From positions 1-28,571 of the forward strand of contig JAFQLN010000014.1 of NCBI GenBank assembly GCA_017414585.1: a stretch of 28,571 bases of DNA, given 5' to 3'. Within the stretch, counting starts at the first letter, position 1, and every line of letters starts with the position of its first letter. The translations under genes were made by a program, and so were the position numbers. The notes under the pieces were generated by a model that did not search any database, was not told the origin of the DNA, and saw only the letters and a list, made by a program, of their open reading frames with translations. This DNA is from Clostridia bacterium. Lineage in GTDB: Bacteria; Bacillota_A; Clostridia; Oscillospirales; CAG-272. Below, piece by piece: positions 16,198-24,567 of this stretch.

Positions 16198-18084
16198 TTA
16201 CTCCGCCTTCGGATGGAAGTGTTTCCATACAGCCGAAGCGTCTTTTTCGCTGATTCCCGTCACTGCACGCAGGGCAGCTTCATCGGCGTTTTTCAGCTTG
16301 GCCAATGAGCCGAAGTGGTCTGTGAGCGCTTTTGCCTTCGCGGGACCGATGCCTTTGATCTGTTCCAGCGACGATGTTTTCAGCGTCTTCCGCTTCGCAT
16401 TCGTCATGCGGCTGACCGTATAGCGGTGGACTTCCTCCTGAATGCCGTAGATGAGCCGGAAAACATCCGCCTGTCTGGCAATGTTGATTTCTCCTTCTTC
16501 ATCGGTAAGCGTGCGGGTTTTATGATGCTCGTCCTTGACCATGCCGAAGACGGGAATATCAAACCCTTTCTGCCGGAGCAGTTCCCGGATCACGCCGACG
16601 TGTCCTTTGCCGCCGTCGAGAAGAATGAGATCGGGGTATGCGTTCATGGAGTCGTTCTCCCCTGCCCCGATGTGCTCGAGCCTGCGGGAAACGGCTTCCG
16701 TCATGGCGGCATAGTCGTCCTGTGTGTCTTTATTCCTGATTTTGAACGTCCGGTACTCGCTCTTCTTCATCCGTCCGTTCACGGCGACAACCATACCGGC
16801 TGTGATGTGTTCGTCCCCGAGGTTGGAAATATCGTATGCTTCAATCCGTTCCGGCAGGACTTCCAAACAAAGCAGCGATGCAAGGGACGCGAGAGTCCGC
16901 TCGTCGTTTTTGTCCCGCTTGGCGGAATTTTCGGAATGAATGGCTGCGTCGGAAACCGCCATGTCGCAGAGATATTTCGACGCGCCTTTTTTCGGTGTGC
17001 GGATGGTGACTTTATGCTCCGCGCGCTCCGTCAGATAATCGGAAAGGAGCAGGCGGTCATGTTCGGGAATTTCAAACGAGAGCAGAATTTCGCCGGGGAT
17101 ATATTCGCGCGACTGGTACAGCGACATGAGGAACGCGGACAGGGTGGAATCCCCGTTGTCATCCCCGGAATCGAACGTGATTTCGTCTCCGCCGAAGAGG
17201 AAGTGCTCGCTGTCGGCAATGTAGCCGCTTCGGACATAGAAAACCGTCGCGCAGTCTTTGAATTTCACCGCTTCCCCGTCGAATCCCGTCAGGTGGAGTC
17301 CGATGACATCACATTCCACATCGGGCGAACCGACCGCTTTCTGTCTCTCTCCGAGTTTGCGCAGTGCTTCAATGGCATCGCGGTACCGGGCGGCGGATTC
17401 AAACTCCAGCTCCTCGGATGCGTCCGTCATTTTTTTCGTCAGCTCGAGAATGACATCGCGTGTACCGCCCCGGAGAATCCCCGCCGCCCGTTCGATGGCT
17501 TCGCGGTAGTCTGCGGGATCGACGTTTCCGGTGCACACGCCCATGCATCTGCCGATCTGGTAATACACACAGGGACGTTCCTTGCCGATGTCCTCCGGAA
17601 AGGATTTTTTGCAGGTCGGAATGCCAAGCGTGCGCTCCAGCTGTGCAATCGCTCCGTAGACCGTGGAAGTGGAGGAATACGGTCCGAAATAGAGAGAACC
17701 GTCCGGGATGCGCTTGCGGGTCATGGTGATGCGCGGCCACAGGGATTTGATGTTGATGCGGATATACGGATATGATTTTGCGTCCTTCAGCTTGATATTA
17801 TACTTCGGTGTATACTGCTTGATGAGACTGTTTTCGAGCGCGAGGGCTTCCATCTCCGTATCGCAGGTGATGAAACGGAAATCGTGCACGGACGCCGCCA
17901 TTTTCTCCGTCTTCGGATCATGGGCGCCGTGGAAATACTGCGAAACACGGTCGCGGAGCGATCTCGACTTGCCGACATAGATCACTTTGCCCGCCTCGTT
18001 CTGCATGATGTACACACCCGGCGTACGGGGCAGAGCGGCGGATTTTTCGCGCAGATGGTCGATATTCTTTGAAATTTCAGACAT
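16198..18084 (-). CDS. uvrC: Excinuclease ABC subunit C
   Basis: A 628-residue UvrC, the dual-incision nuclease of nucleotide excision repair acting with UvrA and UvrB. The N-terminal GIY-YIG nuclease is clear (PGVYIMQNEAGKVIYVGKS), followed by a Cys cluster, the UVR motif region (EELEFESAARYRDAI), an RNase H-like nuclease (IEAYDISNLG) and C-terminal helix-hairpin-helix motifs (LEQIKGIGPAKAKAL). The frame stays open 210 bases further upstream, but that part encodes low-complexity GEAPTGRP repeats from a hairpin repeat. The ATG at 18084 matches the conserved protein start. The ribosome binding site there is weak (CGGAA), so translation may be modest. Confidence 0.96.
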   Translation of the reverse strand: MSEISKNIDHLREKSAALPRTPGVYIMQNEAGKVIYVGKSRSLRDRVSQYFHGAHDPKTEKMAASVHDFRFITCDTEMEALALENSLIKQYTPKYNIKLKDAKSYPYIRINIKSLWPRITMTRKRIPDGSLYFGPYSSTSTVYGAIAQLERTLGIPTCKKSFPEDIGKERPCVYYQIGRCMGVCTGNVDPADYREAIERAAGILRGGTRDVILELTKKMTDASEELEFESAARYRDAIEALRKLGERQKAVGSPDVECDVIGLHLTGFDGEAVKFKDCATVFYVRSGYIADSEHFLFGGDEITFDSGDDNGDSTLSAFLMSLYQSREYIPGEILLSFEIPEHDRLLLSDYLTERAEHKVTIRTPKKGASKYLCDMAVSDAAIHSENSAKRDKNDERTLASLASLLCLEVLPERIEAYDISNLGDEHITAGMVVAVNGRMKKSEYRTFKIRNKDTQDDYAAMTEAVSRRLEHIGAGENDSMNAYPDLILLDGGKGHVGVIRELLRQKGFDIPVFGMVKDEHHKTRTLTDEEGEINIARQADVFRLIYGIQEEVHRYTVSRMTNAKRKTLKTSSLEQIKGIGPAKAKALTDHFGSLAKLKNADEAALRAVTGISEKDASAVWKHFHPKAE

Positions 18085-18109
18085 ACAAAATTCCGATATA
18101 AAAAAATAA

Positions 18110-18121
18110 TTGTTAATACTA
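18110..18121 (-). repeat. 12-mer shared with the ileS leader
   Basis: TAGTATTAACAA on the minus strand, 25 nt before the uvrC ATG. The identical 12-mer occurs 24 nt before the ileS ATG at 22032-22043. A -10-like TATTAA is included, but no good -35 box is found in either place. Confidence 0.5.
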
Positions 18122-18189
18122 TCCCCCAAAAAGGCTGCTGCCATACTCCCCGGTCGTGGGATATCCCCACCCCTGCGCTTCAAGTACGC

Positions 18190-18243
18190 CGGTCTGCCCG
18201 TGGGGGCTTCCCCACCCGGTCTGCCTGTGGGGGCTTCCCCACT
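18190..18243. repeat. Two 27-bp tandem repeats, each with a hairpin
   Basis: Two adjacent 27-bp units (18190-18216 and 18217-18243) differ at only two positions. Each contains gtggggg-cttccccac, able to fold as a GTGGGG/CCCCAC stem with a GCTT loop. A third, related GTGGG/CCCAC hairpin lies at about 18156-18170. The array fills the gap between ptsH and uvrC. Confidence 0.8.
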
Positions 18244-18258
18244 CCGCCGCATGAAAAG

Positions 18259-18287
18259 GAGCGAGGGTGTGGTGTTCACTCTCGCTC
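18259..18287 (-). terminator. Terminator of ptsH
   Basis: GAGCGAG (18259-18265) pairs with CTCGCTC (18281-18287), a 7-bp stem. On the minus strand CTTTTC follows. It begins 31 bp after the ptsH stop. Confidence 0.6.
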
Positions 18288-18317
18288 GGGTCATAGTGGT
18301 ATCGGTTGTGAATGTGC

Positions 18318-18581
18318 TTATTCAGCAAATCCGGTGTCGATGAGGGCTGCAAGACCTTCCAGTGCGTCTGCTTCATCTGCGCCGTCCGCAATGAGAGTAA
18401 TGGTCATGCCCTTTACGATGCCGAGAGAGAGAACGCCGAGAAGGCTCTTTGCGTTGACTCTGCGGTCATCCTTTTCAACCCAGATCGAGCTCTTGTAAGA
18501 GTTCGCCTTCTGAATGAAGAACGTAGCCGGTCTTGCGTGCAGACCTACATTATTCTTAATTGTAACATCACGAGAAATCAT
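18318..18581 (-). CDS. ptsH: Phosphocarrier protein HPr
   Basis: An 87-residue HPr. His15 in GLHARPA accepts phosphate from enzyme I and passes it to sugar-specific PTS enzyme IIA components. Ser46 in NAKSLLGVLSLG is the site phosphorylated by HPr kinase in Firmicutes, linking it to carbon catabolite control with CcpA. Both sites are intact, which favours a true HPr over Crh (which lacks His15). Length is exact for the family. The ATG at 18581 has GGGAGC upstream. The gene stands alone, without ptsI or hprK nearby. Confidence 0.95.
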   Translation of the reverse strand: MISRDVTIKNNVGLHARPATFFIQKANSYKSSIWVEKDDRRVNAKSLLGVLSLGIVKGMTITLIADGADEADALEGLAALIDTGFAE

Positions 18582-18723
18582 AAGATACGCTCCCAAAACT
18601 GTAATAGATATAAATCTCATAAACTGAGGCGAATTCCCACTTCTACGGGTCGGAGAGTATCCGAATGTCGTCGCGGAAGTCACTTTTTATCGAAAAAATG
18701 ACTGCACCTCTGTATTTATCAAT

Positions 18724-18752
18724 ATTATATCAAAAACATTCTGCTAAATCAA
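18724..18752 (-). promoter_or_regulatory. Sigma-A promoter of ptsH
   Basis: Minus strand: TTGATT (18747-18752), 17-bp spacer, TATAAT (18724-18729). The predicted leader is about 135 nt, longer than needed for a ribosome binding site; I see no clear riboswitch in it. Confidence 0.6.
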
Positions 18753-18848
18753 TAGCTTTCTCCGATTTTTTAATCGGCATCTTCCACAACAAGTGTGAAA
18801 GCACCGTCATGTTTTTCAATAATTATGCAAAGAAAACTGATTGGAGAA

Positions 18849-21800
18849 TTAAAGTTTGTTTACCGTAATAATCACATTTTCGCCGTTGATATCCCACTCC
18901 TTGGTATATCCCTCCTCTGCCGCTTCAAAGGTGAGCGCGTCGCAGAGAACGGTGGACTTGAATTCATCGGCATCCGCTGCAAGAAGGGCGGTAAGTTTTT
19001 CGCTGCCGGTAACGGAAACAGAAATGTGGTCGGTGACAACGAAATCCGCTTCCTTGCGCATGGTCTGTACCTTGGAGATCAGTTCACGGACATAGCCTTC
19101 GTTGACAAGCGCATCGGTGAGGTTGGTGTCCAGAGCAGCCGCGATGCCGTTGTCCGCGATGGAGAAGTATCCTTCCTTCTGCTTGACTTCGATAAGAAGG
19201 TCTTCTTCCGCAAGGACAACTTCGGTTCCGTCGAAGGTGAAGTGCAGTGCACCTGCAGACTTGAGTTCGTCCATGGCAGCATTGCCGTCGAAATCGTCAG
19301 CCTGCAGCGTGCCGCGGATCTGGTTGAGCAGCTTGCCGTACTTCTTGCCGACGGTTCTGAGATTCGGCTTGAAGGAGTAGGAGGACAGTGCGGACATATC
19401 ATCAACGAACTCGACTGCCTTGACGTTGAGTTCATCGCGGATGATATCGGAATAGAACGCATCGAGGGTGTTTTCGCACTTGACATAGAGCGCGGAAAGC
19501 GGCTGACGGTTCTTGATATTCGCGCCGTTTCTTGCCGCACGGCCGAGAACAACGATATCAACAACGGTCTTCATGTTCGCTTCCAGCGTCTTGTCGATCA
19601 TGGATTCATCCGCTTCGGGGAAGGAGCAGAGGTGAACGGATTCGGGTGCATTCTTGTCCACGGAGCAGACGAGATTTCTGTAGATATCTTCCGCCATGAA
19701 GGGGATCATGGGAGCCGCGGTCTTTGCGAGGGTAACGAGTGCGGTGTAGAGGGTCATATAAGCCGCGATCTTGTCGTCGGTCATTTCGGTACCCCAGTAG
19801 CGTTCACGCGAGCGGCGGACGTACCAGTTGGACAGTTCGTCCACACATTCGTACAGAACCTTGGCGGCTTCCGGAATATGGTAGTTTCCGAGGTGACGGT
19901 CAACATTGGCAACGGTGGTGTTCAGTACGGACAGAATGTACTTGTCCATGACGGAAAGTGCGCAGTCCTTGAGCCGATACTTGGTAGGATCGAACCGGTC
20001 GATGTCGGCGTAGAGGACGTAGAACGCATAGGTATTCCACAGCGTGCCGAGGAACTTGCGCTGACCTTCCTGTACAGCCTTGCCGGAGAAGCGGGACGGG
20101 AGCCACGGAGCGGAGCCGGAATAGAAGTACCAGCGGATCGCGTCGGCACCGTAGGTTTCGAGCGCTTCGAACGGATCTACCGCATTGCCCTTGGATTTCG
20201 ACATCTTCTGACCGTTTTCGTCCTGTACGTGACCGAGGACGATGACGTTCTTGTACGGCGAGCAGTTGAAGAGGAGGGTCGAGATTGCCATGAGGGAGTA
20301 GAACCATCCGCGGGTCTGGTCAACGGCTTCGGAGATGAAGTCTGCGGGGAACTGCGCCTTGAAGAGATCTTCGTTTTCAAAAGGATAGTGATGCTGTGCG
20401 AAGGGCATGGAGCCGGAGTCGAACCAGCAGTCGATAACTTCGGGAACGCGCTTCATTTCGCCGCCGCATTCGGGACACTTGATGGTTACAGCGTCGATGT
20501 AGGGGCGATGCAGTTCGATTTCATCGGGGCAGTTCGAGGACATTTCCTTCAGCTCCGCGATGGAACCGATGCAGTGGCGGTGTCCGCAGGGGCATTCCCA
20601 GATATTGAGAGGCGTACCCCAGTAACGGTTGCGGGAGATTGCCCAGTCCTGCACGTTTTCAAGCCAGTCGCCGAAACGTCCCTTGCCGATGGAATCGGGA
20701 ATCCAGTTGACGGTATTGTTGTTTCTGACGAGGTCTTCGCGCACGTCCGTCATGCGGATATACCACGATTCGCGTGCGTAGTAGATCAGGGGTGTGTCGC
20801 ATCTCCAGCAGTGCGGGTATTCATGTTCAAACTTGGGTGCGTCGAAGAGCTTGCCTTCCTTGTCGAGATCGGCGATAACCATCGGGTCAGCCTTCTTGAC
20901 GAACGTGCCTGCGTAGGGCGTTTCTGCGGTCATGTTGCCCGCACCGTCCACGAACTGAACGAACGGGAGACCGTACTTTCTGCCGACCTTGGCGTCGTCT
21001 TCACCGAATGCGGGCGCGATATGAACGATACCGGTACCGTCGCTCATGGTGACATAGTGGTCGCAGGTTACAAAGTGTGCTTTCATCTTCTGCTTTGCCG
21101 CAGCTTCACCGGCGCACGCAAAGAGGGGCTCGTATTCCTTGTATTCGAGATCGGTGCCCTTGTATTCTTCGAGAATTTCGTAAGCGGGTGCGTCTTCCGT
21201 TTTGAGTTTGCCGAGAACAGTATCGAGCAGAGCCTTTGCCATATAGTAGGTGTAACCGTCGGCAGCCTTGACCTTCGCGTAGGTTTCATCGGGGTTTACG
21301 CAGAGTGCGAGGTTGGAGGGAAGCGTCCACGGTGTGGTTGTCCATGCGAGGAAGTAAGCGTCTTCTCCGATGACCTTGAAGCGGACGACAGCGGAGCGTT
21401 CCTTGACGGTCTTGTATCCCTGTGCGACTTCCTGTGCGGAGAGAGGCGTACCGCAGCGGGGGCAGTAGGGAACGATTTTGAATCCCTTGTAGAGCAGACC
21501 CTTATCCCAGATCTCTCTGAGTGCCCACCATTCGGATTCGATGAAGTTGTTGTCGTAAGTGACATACGGGTCGTCCATATCCGCCCAGAAGCCGACGGTG
21601 CCGGAGAAATCTTCCCACATCCCCTTGTACTTCCATACGGATTCCTTGCATTCGTTGATGAAGGGTTCCAGACCGTATGCTTCAATCTGTTCCTTACCGT
21701 CAAGACCGAGCTTCTTTTCGACTTCGATTTCAACGGGCAGACCGTGGGTATCCCAGCCGGCTTTTCTGGGAACATCATGTCCCTTCATCCAGTGGTATCT

Positions 21801-22007
21801 CGGGATCATATCCTTGATAACTCTGGTGAGCACGTGACCGATATGCGGCTTGCCGTTCGCTGTCGGCGGACCGTCATAGAATGTGTATCCGGGCTTATCC
21901 GCGTTCATGGCAAGCTGCTTTCTGAAAATGTTGTTTTCATTCCAGAACTTCAGCGTTTCACGTTCGCGGTCAACGAAATTCATATTGGTGTTGACTTTGT
22001 TATACAT
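18849..22007 (-). CDS. ileS: Isoleucyl-tRNA synthetase, IleS2-like
   Basis: A 1052-residue class I synthetase that charges tRNA-Ile. The HIGH signature is HIGH at residues 55-58 (in GKPHIGHVL), and KMSKSKGN is near residue 600. The editing (CP1) domain contains TTTPWTLPSNLALCV. The sequence around WDTHGLPVEIEVEKKLGLDG and the length of about 1050 residues resemble the eukaryote-like type 2 enzymes, which in other bacteria are less sensitive to mupirocin; this subtype call is by recall, not alignment. The ATG at 22007 has GGAGG upstream. The gene is preceded by a promoter and T-box leader. A 268-nt open frame-free stretch separates it from ptsH. Confidence 0.96.
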   Translation of the reverse strand: MYNKVNTNMNFVDRERETLKFWNENNIFRKQLAMNADKPGYTFYDGPPTANGKPHIGHVLTRVIKDMIPRYHWMKGHDVPRKAGWDTHGLPVEIEVEKKLGLDGKEQIEAYGLEPFINECKESVWKYKGMWEDFSGTVGFWADMDDPYVTYDNNFIESEWWALREIWDKGLLYKGFKIVPYCPRCGTPLSAQEVAQGYKTVKERSAVVRFKVIGEDAYFLAWTTTPWTLPSNLALCVNPDETYAKVKAADGYTYYMAKALLDTVLGKLKTEDAPAYEILEEYKGTDLEYKEYEPLFACAGEAAAKQKMKAHFVTCDHYVTMSDGTGIVHIAPAFGEDDAKVGRKYGLPFVQFVDGAGNMTAETPYAGTFVKKADPMVIADLDKEGKLFDAPKFEHEYPHCWRCDTPLIYYARESWYIRMTDVREDLVRNNNTVNWIPDSIGKGRFGDWLENVQDWAISRNRYWGTPLNIWECPCGHRHCIGSIAELKEMSSNCPDEIELHRPYIDAVTIKCPECGGEMKRVPEVIDCWFDSGSMPFAQHHYPFENEDLFKAQFPADFISEAVDQTRGWFYSLMAISTLLFNCSPYKNVIVLGHVQDENGQKMSKSKGNAVDPFEALETYGADAIRWYFYSGSAPWLPSRFSGKAVQEGQRKFLGTLWNTYAFYVLYADIDRFDPTKYRLKDCALSVMDKYILSVLNTTVANVDRHLGNYHIPEAAKVLYECVDELSNWYVRRSRERYWGTEMTDDKIAAYMTLYTALVTLAKTAAPMIPFMAEDIYRNLVCSVDKNAPESVHLCSFPEADESMIDKTLEANMKTVVDIVVLGRAARNGANIKNRQPLSALYVKCENTLDAFYSDIIRDELNVKAVEFVDDMSALSSYSFKPNLRTVGKKYGKLLNQIRGTLQADDFDGNAAMDELKSAGALHFTFDGTEVVLAEEDLLIEVKQKEGYFSIADNGIAAALDTNLTDALVNEGYVRELISKVQTMRKEADFVVTDHISVSVTGSEKLTALLAADADEFKSTVLCDALTFEAAEEGYTKEWDINGENVIITVNKL

Positions 22008-22305
22008 GATTCCTCCGGGTTTATAGTGATGTTGTTAATACTAAATTTATGGTGCAGGGGGAACGGTCGCTTTTTTGAAAAAAGCTCCGCAAAAAACTTT
22101 ATACTGACGAGGTGCACAGCACCGCCATAGATGCAGTTTATATAATGACGAGGGGGAAGAGATAAGCTGTTAAGCTGCAGTTGACAGCAGGAAACTTCCG
22201 TCCAAGGGATCAGAAACTCGTTTATACGGTTCGCAGGTGACCGCTTAAGTTACTCCGTAACTTTGACCCTGCTCACCCACGCCGTGGAGGATTCTGCCAT
22301 TAAAA
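22008..22305 (-). other. Long leader segment between T-box terminator and ileS
   Basis: About 300 bp lie between the T-box terminator and the ileS start, much more than a usual T-box leader needs. I see no gene. It holds a self-complementary hairpin (GCTTTTTT/AAAAAAGC, 22069-22085), GC-rich stretches and the 12-mer TAGTATTAACAA at 22032-22043 that recurs before uvrC. The composition resembles other dispersed repeats in the window, so an inserted repeat is likely. Confidence 0.5.
22032..22043 (-). repeat. 12-mer shared with the uvrC leader
   Basis: TAGTATTAACAA on the minus strand, 24 nt before the ileS ATG; identical to 18110-18121 before uvrC. Confidence 0.5.
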
Positions 22306-22330
22306 CAAAAAAATCCCGGACAGTCCGGGA
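22306..22330 (-). terminator. T-box regulated terminator upstream of ileS
   Basis: A perfect 7-bp stem (TCCCGGA/TCCGGGA, 22314-22330) with a 3-nt loop, followed on the minus strand by seven Ts (22307-22313). Confidence 0.85.
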
Positions 22331-22577
22331 CAGTCTGCCTATGACGGCAGAAATCTGCTTATACCACTCGCACCTACGATACGCTTTCCTTATAACGGCG
22401 GAAAATTCCGGCAGAAGCTATGGAACACAGGTTCCGTTCACTCTGCGGCTCGGGAGTGATTTTCGTATGCTGCACTGTACCGGCTTCGCACCTTCTGCCG
22501 GCTCTCTGGGACACTGCGTGGGGAAATACCCCGCATCTACTCTTTCCGTCACAGCCTTTATTGTATATTCACATACA
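22306..22577 (-). promoter_or_regulatory. T-box leader of ileS, specifier AUC (Ile)
   Basis: Read on the minus strand, the leader has the T-box order. GACGGAAAGAGTA (AGTA-box region) is near its start, then AGAGAGCCGGC, then GAAAATCACTCCCGAGC, where the specifier-loop position reads AUC (22458-22460), an isoleucine codon. A UGGU-containing T-box-like motif (GAGTGGTAT, UGGU at 22363-22366) would pair with the ACCA end of uncharged tRNA-Ile. The terminator TCCCGGA-CTG-TCCGGGA with seven Ts follows at 22306-22330. T-box elements let uncharged tRNA stabilise an antiterminator so that transcription continues. The antiterminator pairing is not fully clear by eye; the specifier and gene identity agree. 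Confidence 0.88.
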
Positions 22578-22583
22578 TATACA

Positions 22584-22612
22584 ATTATACACGCACACAG
22601 CTGAAAAGTCAA
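22584..22612 (-). promoter_or_regulatory. Sigma-A promoter of ileS
   Basis: Minus strand: TTGACT (22607-22612), 17-bp spacer, TATAAT (22584-22589). The predicted start near 22577 is just upstream of the T-box stem I, supporting both assignments. Confidence 0.85.
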
Positions 22613-22656
22613 GTCCCCGGCGAAAAATGAACTTTCAAAAAATGTGATAAAAAGTA

Positions 22657-22685
22657 TTGATTTTTCCAATCCAATATGGTAACAT
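22657..22685 (+). promoter_or_regulatory. Possible promoter of the TIM-barrel and methyltransferase operon
   Basis: TTGATT (22657-22662), 17-bp spacer, TAACAT (22680-22685). The leader of about 155 nt holds an 8-bp hairpin (ATCTGCTG/CAGCAGAT, 22757-22775) of unknown role. Confidence 0.45.
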
Positions 22686-22847
22686 GAAACATATTTGAAG
22701 GCTATTTAATCAATGTAGAGTTTGCCCGCTGTGCATCGGGATGCTCTATGCTTTCTATCTGCTGAACCAGCAGATTATTTCGGAAGGATGCCGTACATCG
22801 GAACCAAAATGCGGCTTCTTTCTTTCACTTTACAGGAGGCTATCATC

Positions 22848-23654
22848 ATGACAAACCGTAAAAACTGGTGCTGCGCGCTGTCCGTCGGTCCGCAGGTTAT
22901 CAACAGTCAGTCGCTCGCTGCTCTGGCAGAGGCAGGCATTCACGAAATCGAATTGTCGTCCGGCAGACTGCCGCCCTTTGAAGGCGAATTCAATTTTGTC
23001 GGCCGCGCACGGGAACACGCTGCTCTCGCAAAAGCTGCGGGCGTGAATATTTCATCCATTCACCTGCCGTTCGCTCCCTTTGCCGAGCTGGATCCTGCAC
23101 ACAGGGATGCAGAAGTCCGCAAACAGCTGATCGAAGTGCAGAAAAATCTCATTCTTGCCGCAGCGGACGCGGGCATCGGCATCGGTGTCATCCACCCGTC
23201 CGGTGAACCTTATACGGAAGAAGAACGTCCCGAACGTCTCGCCATTGCGTGCGAAACAATTGCCGCTCTGACGGAGATTGCCGCCGGCGCAGGCATGACC
23301 ATAGCCCTTGAAAATCTGCCGCGCACCTGTCTCTGCCGCACATCGGACGAGATGCTGTATTTCCTTGACCGCATCCCCGCTCTGCGTGCCTGCTTTGACA
23401 CCAACCACGCCCTCACCGAAGATAATGTGCACTTTATCCGTGCGGTCGGCGATAAAATCGTCACGCTCCACGTATCGGACTATGACTTCGTTGATGAAAA
23501 GCACTGGGTTCCCGGCGAAGGGCAGAACAACTGGCCCGCAATCCTTGCCGCACTGGAAGAAGCCGGTTATCAGGGACGCTTCCTGTACGAAAGCAAACTG
23601 CCGGAAAACGGATACGCCGGACTGCGCGCCAACTACGACGCTCTGATGGCATGA
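22848..23654 (+). CDS. Sugar phosphate isomerase/epimerase-like TIM barrel
   Basis: A 268-residue member of the xylose isomerase-like/AP endonuclease 2 TIM-barrel superfamily. Likely divalent-metal ligands are in ALENLP, ACFDTNH, TLHVSDYD and the C-terminal YESKLP, matching the Glu-Asp/His-His-Glu pattern of the family. The reaction is unknown; related proteins isomerise or epimerise sugars, or are AP endonucleases, and the DNA-repair partner next door leaves the second option open. I chose the ATG at 22848 because CAGGAGG lies about 9 bases upstream; a longer frame from 22722 has no such site. It overlaps the next gene by 4 bp. Confidence 0.8.
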   Translation: MTNRKNWCCALSVGPQVINSQSLAALAEAGIHEIELSSGRLPPFEGEFNFVGRAREHAALAKAAGVNISSIHLPFAPFAELDPAHRDAEVRKQLIEVQKNLILAAADAGIGIGVIHPSGEPYTEEERPERLAIACETIAALTEIAAGAGMTIALENLPRTCLCRTSDEMLYFLDRIPALRACFDTNHALTEDNVHFIRAVGDKIVTLHVSDYDFVDEKHWVPGEGQNNWPAILAALEEAGYQGRFLYESKLPENGYAGLRANYDALMA

Positions 23655-24145
23655 CAAAAACAAAAATCCCCTCCCCCATCGGTACACTGACTGCCGAAAC
23701 GGAGGAGGGATTTGTTTTCAGACTGGAACTGGGCGGGGACAGCCGCGCGGACAGCGTACCTTCTGACGATACCGCACGGCAGCTGATCCGGGAACTGGAC
23801 GAGTATTTCCGCGGAGACCGCACAGCCTTCTCGCTCAAAGTCAGACCGGCAGGCACACCGTTTCAGCAGGCGGTATGGGCACAGATGCGGAAAATTCCGT
23901 ACGGACAAACAAAAACCTACGGCGAACTGGCAGAAGCGATCGGCAAACCGGGCGCATCCCGTGCAGTCGGTCATGTGTGCCATATCAATCCCATTCTTCT
24001 GCTGATTCCGTGCCACCGGGTCGTCGGAGCTTCCGGCATCGGCGGATTTGCGCACGGTACGGACCTCAAGCGCGTTCTGCTCGGACTGGAACGGGAGACG
24101 CTGACCGCATTCAGACATCCATATCCGGAAGATCAAGGGTACTGA
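23651..24145 (+). CDS. ogt: Methylated-DNA-[protein]-cysteine S-methyltransferase
   Basis: A 164-residue suicide repair protein that removes O6-alkyl groups from guanine onto its own cysteine. The active-site motif IPCHRV is at residues 119-124 (Cys121), preceded by FQQAVWAQMRKIPYGQTKTY for DNA binding and ASRAVGHVCHINP with the arginine finger Arg104. The N-terminal domain is short, as in Ogt-type enzymes. The start codon overlaps the stop of the TIM-barrel gene (ATGA), so the two are translationally coupled. The 3' end overlaps the convergent marR gene by 35 bp. Confidence 0.93.
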   Translation: MTKTKIPSPIGTLTAETEEGFVFRLELGGDSRADSVPSDDTARQLIRELDEYFRGDRTAFSLKVRPAGTPFQQAVWAQMRKIPYGQTKTYGELAEAIGKPGASRAVGHVCHINPILLLIPCHRVVGASGIGGFAHGTDLKRVLLGLERETLTAFRHPYPEDQGY

Positions 24146-24539
24146 GCACCTTAGCGAAGCTCTCGAGCTGTTCCGGCGTGCACTTTTTCTCCGCGCTGAG
24201 GACATACTGACGGAAGCTGTCTTCGTAAAGGCGGATGTACTGATAATACTTATCGGTGAGGCGGAGGCGGAACTCCCGCTTGTCTCCTTCGGAGGATTCT
24301 TTGATAATATATCCCTTCTGGATGAGCGACGCCACTTTGTACGATGCAGCCGGACGGGATATGCCGATGAAAGCCGCAAATTCGGATATGGTCGGGTTGC
24401 CGAGTCCGTGGATGATTTCCACACAGAAAACTTCCATGGCGGTCAGGCTCCCCTCCCGTTCACGGATGACGGAAAAAATCCGCTTGTAAAAACGCAGGCG
24501 CAGTTTGTCGGTTATATGTAAAAGTACATCTTCAATCAT
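24111..24539 (-). CDS. MarR-family transcriptional regulator
   Basis: A 142-residue winged-helix regulator. The helix-turn-helix part is visible in TISEFAAFIGISRPAASYKVASLIQKGYI (split: TISEFAAFIGIS, then YKVASLIQKGYI), followed by the wing ESSEGDKREFRLRLTDK. Length and layout fit MarR/SlyA proteins, which usually act as dimeric repressors released by a ligand. Its last 35 bp overlap the 3' end of the methyltransferase gene on the other strand. The target is unknown; an inverted repeat over its own promoter suggests autoregulation. Confidence 0.9.
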   Translation of the reverse strand: MIEDVLLHITDKLRLRFYKRIFSVIREREGSLTAMEVFCVEIIHGLGNPTISEFAAFIGISRPAASYKVASLIQKGYIIKESSEGDKREFRLRLTDKYYQYIRLYEDSFRQYVLSAEKKCTPEQLESFAKVLSTLDLPDMDV

Positions 24540-24567
24540 GGCAGTCTCCGGCTATGCAGGATTGTTT

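Noticed and set aside
18085..18294. N-terminal extension of UvrC by 70 residues
   Set aside because: The extension is low-complexity sequence translated from hairpin repeats and the ptsH terminator, and the conserved protein begins at 18084.
18770..18848. Terminator after ileS
   Set aside because: Only a short CCGATT/AATCGG hairpin without a T-run and an imperfect longer one are visible, too weak to call.
18795..22130. Open frame of over 1100 codons on the plus strand opposite ileS
   Set aside because: No recognisable domain and no ribosome binding site; ileS on the other strand is complete with HIGH and KMSKS motifs.
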